Origin: Candidatus Poseidonia sp.
GTDB taxonomy: Archaea > Thermoplasmatota > Poseidoniia > Poseidoniales > Poseidoniaceae
NCBI GenBank assembly: GCA_023254365.1
Contig: JALRLQ010000052.1
Location: forward strand, 1 to 10,757
DNA length: 10,757 nucleotides
Reading direction: 5' to 3'
The notes below the pieces were generated by a model that was given only the letters and a program-made list of their open reading frames with translations, ran no database searches and was not told the origin of the DNA. The first letter of the stretch is position 1. Every line of letters begins with the position of its first letter. Position numbers and translations under genes: made by a program. This document shows, one piece after another, positions 6,614 to 10,757 of this stretch.

Positions 6614-8365
6614 ATGACGGGGTACGGAATCGGAGATGTCCCCCATCTCGACCTTGCTGAGGCCGAGAAATCCTCGCTTGGCGGCGCCGACCCCGCTCAA
6701 GCAGAATTGATGGCGGAGGCTGTCATTCAGGTCACCGAAAGAGACGAGGTCATTGGCCCACTTTCAAAATTAGAAGCACATCGAGGCTCGGGCTTGTTCC
6801 ACCGTGCCTTTAGCGTCTTGCTCTTCAACTCAAAGGGAGACATGTTGCTGCAACAACGTTCGGGCGACAAAGTCACCTTCCCGCATGTCTGGGCCAATGC
6901 GTGCTGTTCACACCCGCTGCACAGTGCTGAGGAACTCGAGGAGACAAACGCCATGGGCGTCAAGCGAGCAGCCGTTCGAAAATTGGAACAGGAACTTGGG
7001 ATTGACCCCAGCACCATCGATGTTGCCGACATGACGTTCATGACGAAAATGCGGTATGCTGCTCGAATGAACCAAACTTGGATCGAGCGCGAACTCGACC
7101 ACATCCTGGTGATGTGTGCCGATGTTGAACTGAGCCCGAACCCGAATGAAGTCGCCAACACGATGTGGGTTTCTCGAGAAGAACTTGAGGCCATGCTCAT
7201 TGAGGAGCGCCCGGCAGAACAAGCCATTGCGCCATGGTTCCGCTGCATTGCAGCTTTGATCATGAACGAAGATTGGTGGTCAGCCTACAACGACTCAGCG
7301 GCCCTCGCCGAACTTGCCGATGACCGCATTCACGACATGGGTGACATCACCCATATGCTACCCAACGCAGAAGGTGCGGATTTGCTTACTTCCATCATGG
7401 AGGTCAAACCCTTGATTGAAGAACGCATTGAATCCAGTCTACGTGCTTCCCGCCATCAACGACTCGGCAACGCCATGATGCACCTCATTGAAGGGGGCGG
7501 AAAACGCATGCGAGCGACGTTACCATGGTTGATTGCCAAAGCTGTTGGCGAGACCCATTCGGGCCTGCTCGACATCGGTGCCGCGATTGAAACCGTGCAC
7601 AATTTCACGCTGGTTCATGACGATATCATGGACGACGATGAACTGCGGCGAGGTCGCAACGCCGTGCACGTGGAGTACGGTATGCCCACGGCCATCAACG
7701 CAGGCGATGCGATGTTGGCCATTGCTTTTGAGCGCCTCGTCCAAGCCGAGAATTTGGAACCCGAAGACGTGGCTCCGCTTGTCAATCGTATCGCTTGGAT
7801 GGTTCGTCGCGTCAGCGAAGGTCAACAATTGGACATCGAATTCGAAGATCGCTTGGATGTTTCAGAAGAAGACTACCTCGAAATGATTGAGGGAAAAACG
7901 GCCGTGATGTTCTTGATTTGCGCTGAAATTGGCGCTCGAATCTCCGGGGCTGATGAAGAAACAGTGCTGTTGATGGCTGACTGGGGCAAGGCCGTGGGCC
8001 TTTGTTTCCAACTCATGGACGACGTCATTGACGTGCTCTCGGATTCAGCGACCCTCGGTAAACCTGCAGGGTCCGACATCGCCCAAGGCAAGCGGACCTT
8101 GATGGTCATTCACGCCCTTCGCCAACCAGAAGGGCCGGTGAAAGACCGCCTCCTCGCCGTTCTCGGCAAAGGCGATGATGTCTCGGCAGAGGCACTGGCA
8201 GATGGACTTGCAGCGCTGGCAGAGTTGGGTTCGGTTGCCTATGCCAAAGAGATGGCTGAGTCCTTCCACGCACAAGCCCATGCTTGTTTGGACTTGCTTG
8301 ATGATGGGCCTGCCCTCGTGGCCTTGCGTGAACTCACAGATTTCCAACTCGCTCGTCTTCATTGA
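6614..8365 (+). CDS. Fusion of type I isopentenyl diphosphate isomerase and polyprenyl (probably geranylgeranyl) diphosphate synthase
   Basis: One 583-residue frame holds two complete enzymes. Residues 34-245 are a Nudix-fold type I IPP isomerase. Metal ligands His56, His63, His100, Glu158 and Glu160 are present, as are catalytic Cys98 in 'CCSHP' and the Nudix helix 'RAAVRKLEQELGI' (118-130). Residues 255-583 are a trans-prenyl diphosphate synthase with 'GGGKRMR' (294-300), the first aspartate motif 'DDIMD' (336-340), 'RRGR' (345-348), 'GKT' (427-429), and the second aspartate motif 'DDVID' (469-473). Phe331, five residues before the first motif, is the feature linked to a C20 product in archaeal synthases. 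The protein should turn IPP into DMAPP and then build GGPP for ether lipids in the cytoplasm. The frame is unbroken with no stop or start at the junction, so this is a true fusion in the sequence given. The upstream gene supplies IPP. Confidence 0.92.
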   Translation: MTGYGIGDVPHLDLAEAEKSSLGGADPAQAELMAEAVIQVTERDEVIGPLSKLEAHRGSGLFHRAFSVLLFNSKGDMLLQQRSGDKVTFPHVWANACCSHPLHSAEELEETNAMGVKRAAVRKLEQELGIDPSTIDVADMTFMTKMRYAARMNQTWIERELDHILVMCADVELSPNPNEVANTMWVSREELEAMLIEERPAEQAIAPWFRCIAALIMNEDWWSAYNDSAALAELADDRIHDMGDITHMLPNAEGADLLTSIMEVKPLIEERIESSLRASRHQRLGNAMMHLIEGGGKRMRATLPWLIAKAVGETHSGLLDIGAAIETVHNFTLVHDDIMDDDELRRGRNAVHVEYGMPTAINAGDAMLAIAFERLVQAENLEPEDVAPLVNRIAWMVRRVSEGQQLDIEFEDRLDVSEEDYLEMIEGKTAVMFLICAEIGARISGADEETVLLMADWGKAVGLCFQLMDDVIDVLSDSATLGKPAGSDIAQGKRTLMVIHALRQPEGPVKDRLLAVLGKGDDVSAEALADGLAALAELGSVAYAKEMAESFHAQAHACLDLLDDGPALVALRELTDFQLARLH

Positions 8366-8822
8366 GGGCGTGGACAACATCTCCCAGAGAGACCGTCCCT
8401 TCTTTCAAAACCTCAGCATACCAGCGGGTGATGCCGGGTTGCTGTTTGTGACTGAGCGAAACGAAGGCACCGTTCACAAACGAGGCACGGATGGTTTTGC
8501 ACGGTGGTGCATCCCCTGTGATCCGAAGATGAACCCCGCCAACATGCAGCTCTGTTCCGGTTGAAAGCGTCACGTCATCAAGCCCGTCAAGAAGGATGTT
8601 TTCACCCGTCGTCCCCGGGCCGATGGGATGGCCTGCTGCTTGCAAGGCCGTCATCACCGAACGCTCCATCAGGCAAACCGCCTTCAACGGACCGCCGTGA
8701 TGACGACGATCGTTTTGCTTGTCACCAATGCAACCGGTTGACGTGATGTCCAGCGAGGTCACAGCGTGTTTGGGTACGCCGCCCATGGGGTTGACGTGCA
8801 ACCCCACGACCGACCCCGGCAT
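8334..8822 (-). CDS. MOSC domain protein
   Basis: This is a 162-residue stand-alone MOSC domain, the domain found at the C-terminus of molybdenum cofactor sulfurases and in YiiM-like proteins, where it is thought to bind molybdopterin or carry sulfur. Supporting motifs are 'GGVPK' (14-18), 'GCIGDKQNDRRHHGG' (30-44), 'AVCLME' (48-53), 'GTTGENILLDGL' (70-81) and 'PPCK' (106-109), with Cys108 at the conserved cysteine position. There is no aminotransferase domain or signal peptide. Its start lies 11 bases downstream of the EF-2 stop, so it is probably co-transcribed with EF-2, though a functional link is not evident. Its last 32 bases overlap the end of the isomerase-synthase gene on the other strand. 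The substrate is not predictable from sequence. Confidence 0.88.
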   Translation of the reverse strand: MPGSVVGLHVNPMGGVPKHAVTSLDITSTGCIGDKQNDRRHHGGPLKAVCLMERSVMTALQAAGHPIGPGTTGENILLDGLDDVTLSTGTELHVGGVHLRITGDAPPCKTIRASFVNGAFVSLSHKQQPGITRWYAEVLKEGTVSLGDVVHALNEDERVGNL

Positions 8823-8833
8823 CGGTGTTCGCC

Positions 8834-10757
8834 TCAGTCAGCGTAGTAGGACTCGGGGTTGGGCTCGGGCTTGAGGCCCTTGCGCTGTCGGATTTCACCG
8901 ACAACCTTGTCGAACAACTGGGGCGGGAGCATCTCGAAACCGAGGTTTTCCGTGTTCCAGACAGCGCGACCTTGCGAGGCAGCACGAATATCGTTGGAGA
9001 AACCAAAAGTCTCAGCGATGGGGATCACACCGACAACGGTCGTGACGTTCCCGTCTGCAGGCATGTCTTCGATGATTCCACGGCGGGTCGTAACCTCACG
9101 GGTCACTTGACCCAGCCAGTCGTTGGGCACCGAAATAAACGCCTTTTGCATGGGTTCGAGAAGAACCGTGCGGGCACGCATCATGGCGCCCTTGATACCG
9201 TTTCGGACGGCGGGGATGGTCTGTGCGGGGCCGCGGTGAATGGCGTCTTCGTGGAGTTTGGCATCAACCAAACGAACGTACATGCCTTGAACGGGTTCGT
9301 CAGCAATGGGTCCTTTCACGCAGACTTCGTTGAACGCCTCGATGATCAGCTCACGGGTTTCGTGGAGGTTCTGAATACCCTTGGTGTCGTTCACCAAGAC
9401 GTTGGTACCGTTGATGGCGTAGATCTTTCGCATGGTGTCCTTGTCCATGCCGTACTCACCAAAGCGGTTGCCAACCTCTTTGGCATCACCGCTACGGACA
9501 GGTCCATCTCCGAGTTCACCGGCTCGCAGAGCAGCGACCACTTCTTCGGGGAGTGGTTCAATCTCGAAGAAAAAGCGGTTGTGGCGGTTCGGGGACTTGC
9601 CTTCGAAGGCATTGCCTCGGTTGTTCCCTTGGATACCTTCACGGTAGACCACAATGGGCGGGCTCACCTTGACCTTGATGTTCTGTTCTTCTTCAATACG
9701 GTACACAGTGATCTCCAAGTGGAGTTCACCCATTCCAGCGAGAAGAGCTTCTCCCGTCTCCTGGTTGGTGGTGACCTGAAGGGAAGCGTCTGCCTTGGCC
9801 AACGAGCGAAGGGCGTCGATGAACTTGGGCAAGTCCTTCATGCTCTTGGGCTCAACGGCCACGGTCACGACCGGGTCGGAGTAGTGGCGAATGGCTTCGA
9901 ACGGCGTGAAATCCTTGTCTCGGGACAAGGTCACACCGGCAGCAGCGGAACGGATACCGGTGACAGCCGCGATGTTACCAGCAACGACCTTGGGGACAGT
10001 GATGCGATCGCCACCGACCATCATGGCCACCTGTTGCACTCGCTCGGGCTTGGCTGCGCCGATGGCGTAGACCGATTCGCCCTGGTTGATGGAACCGGAA
10101 TACACACGGCCCACAGCGACTTCACCAGCGTGAGGATCCATCCAAATCTTGGTGACCATCATGGCGAGTTCTGCATCTGGGTCGCAACTGACCATCGCCT
10201 TTCCAATTTCGGAGTTGAGGTCGCCCGTCCAAATGTTGGGGATGCGGTATTCTTGGGCTTCGATGGGACCGGGAAGTTTGGTCACAGCCATGTCCAACAA
10301 CACTTCGTGAACGGGTGCTTTCTGAGCGAGAGACTTTTGGTCCTCGTTGTTACAGTATTCGAAAATCTCCTTGAAGGAAATGCCCGATTTGGCCATGTAA
10401 GGAACGGTAATGCCCCAGTTGTGGTAGGCTGAACCGAAAGCAACCGTTCCGTCTTGCACGGAAACTTGCCAGTCTTTCTTCTTGTTTTCAGGGGCAAACT
10501 GCTTGATGAGCTTGTTGACTTTCTTGATGGTCTCTGTGAAACGGGCCATCATGTCTTCGGGCGTCACCTGCAACTCGTTGATGAGGCGGTCAACCTTGTT
10601 GATGAAGAGAACGGGCTTGACCTTCTCTTTGAGGGCCTGGCGCACCACTGTTTCGGTCTGAGGCATGGGGCCTTCAACCGCGCAAGCGAGGATAAAACAA
10701 CCATCAACAGCACGCATGGCACGGGTCACGTCGCCGCCGAAGTCAACGTGACCTGGG
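8834..10757 (-). CDS. Translation elongation factor EF-2, 5' end outside window
   Basis: This is the archaeal/eukaryotic-type GTPase that moves tRNAs and mRNA through the ribosome. The frame runs off the right edge. The first visible codons give the tail of the G3 motif (Pro-Gly-His-Val-Asp-Phe) followed by 'GGDVTRAMRAVDG', so the first part of the G domain is missing. The G4 motif 'NKVDRL' is present. 'GMGELHLEI' marks domain III, and 'LHEDAIHRGPAQTIPA' carries the diphthamide histidine, with its codon at 9236-9238. The end 'RKGLKPEPNPESYYAD' is typical of archaeal EF-2. Domains II-V appear intact, with no intein or frameshift. A MOSC gene follows after 11 bases on the same strand. The diphthamide site separates it from bacterial EF-G. 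Confidence 0.96.
   Translation of the reverse strand, partial: PGHVDFGGDVTRAMRAVDGCFILACAVEGPMPQTETVVRQALKEKVKPVLFINKVDRLINELQVTPEDMMARFTETIKKVNKLIKQFAPENKKKDWQVSVQDGTVAFGSAYHNWGITVPYMAKSGISFKEIFEYCNNEDQKSLAQKAPVHEVLLDMAVTKLPGPIEAQEYRIPNIWTGDLNSEIGKAMVSCDPDAELAMMVTKIWMDPHAGEVAVGRVYSGSINQGESVYAIGAAKPERVQQVAMMVGGDRITVPKVVAGNIAAVTGIRSAAAGVTLSRDKDFTPFEAIRHYSDPVVTVAVEPKSMKDLPKFIDALRSLAKADASLQVTTNQETGEALLAGMGELHLEITVYRIEEEQNIKVKVSPPIVVYREGIQGNNRGNAFEGKSPNRHNRFFFEIEPLPEEVVAALRAGELGDGPVRSGDAKEVGNRFGEYGMDKDTMRKIYAINGTNVLVNDTKGIQNLHETRELIIEAFNEVCVKGPIADEPVQGMYVRLVDAKLHEDAIHRGPAQTIPAVRNGIKGAMMRARTVLLEPMQKAFISVPNDWLGQVTREVTTRRGIIEDMPADGNVTTVVGVIPIAETFGFSNDIRAASQGRAVWNTENLGFEMLPPQLFDKVVGEIRQRKGLKPEPNPESYYAD

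Noticed and set aside
6061..6615. A 184-residue open frame on the minus strand
   Set aside because: It is antisense to the isopentenyl phosphate kinase and is serine/proline/arginine-rich, as expected of a shadow frame.
8825..10432. A 535-residue open frame on the plus strand
   Set aside because: It lies antisense to EF-2, whose conserved motifs run throughout. Its protein has no recognisable motif, and its openness follows from the codon use of the real gene.

Overview
The window looks like chromosomal DNA from a planktonic euryarchaeon, most likely Marine Group II ('Candidatus Poseidoniales', Thermoplasmatota). The archaeal character rests on four genes: an SBDS/SDO1-type ribosome maturation factor, an archaeal elongation factor 2 with its diphthamide site, an archaeal KptA with an N-terminal zinc finger, and isopentenyl phosphate kinase from the archaeal mevalonate pathway. 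The narrower assignment is inferred from the dense gene packing, acidic mesophile-like proteins, a MamK-like actin and a eukaryote-type isopentenyl diphosphate isomerase. No marker in the window proves it. I see no mobile element, tRNA, rRNA or CRISPR array.

Layout. 1-299 (+) is the 3' end of SDO1. 305-4515 is a minus-strand block, read right to left. It holds a thiolase, an overlapping DUF35-family protein, an unknown protein with a zinc ribbon at each end, and a MamK/MreB-like actin. A divergent intergenic region (4516-4623) separates it from kptA (4624-5322, +). A small coiled-coil/zinc-ribbon gene (5328-5663, -) converges on kptA. Next come two plus-strand isoprenoid genes: isopentenyl phosphate kinase (5750-6559) and a 583-residue fusion of type I isopentenyl diphosphate isomerase with a trans-prenyl diphosphate synthase (6614-8365). 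A MOSC protein (8334-8822, -) overlaps the 3' end of the fusion gene. It lies just downstream of EF-2 (8834-10757, -), whose 5' end is outside the window.

How the genes fit together. The kinase makes IPP from isopentenyl phosphate. The fusion protein should then isomerise IPP to DMAPP and condense both into a prenyl diphosphate, probably C20 GGPP for archaeal membrane lipids. The nearby thiolase/DUF35 pair resembles the archaeal machinery that makes acetoacetyl-CoA for HMG-CoA at the entrance of the same pathway. HMG-CoA synthase itself is not in the window, and the DUF35 partner has lost its zinc-ribbon cysteines. The rest is housekeeping: ribosome maturation, translation elongation, RNA 2'-phosphate removal and a cytoskeletal actin.

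The strongest items for a second look are the isomerase-synthase fusion, the altered DUF35 protein, the MamK-like actin and the double zinc-ribbon protein. No stretch over 300 bases lacks a gene.
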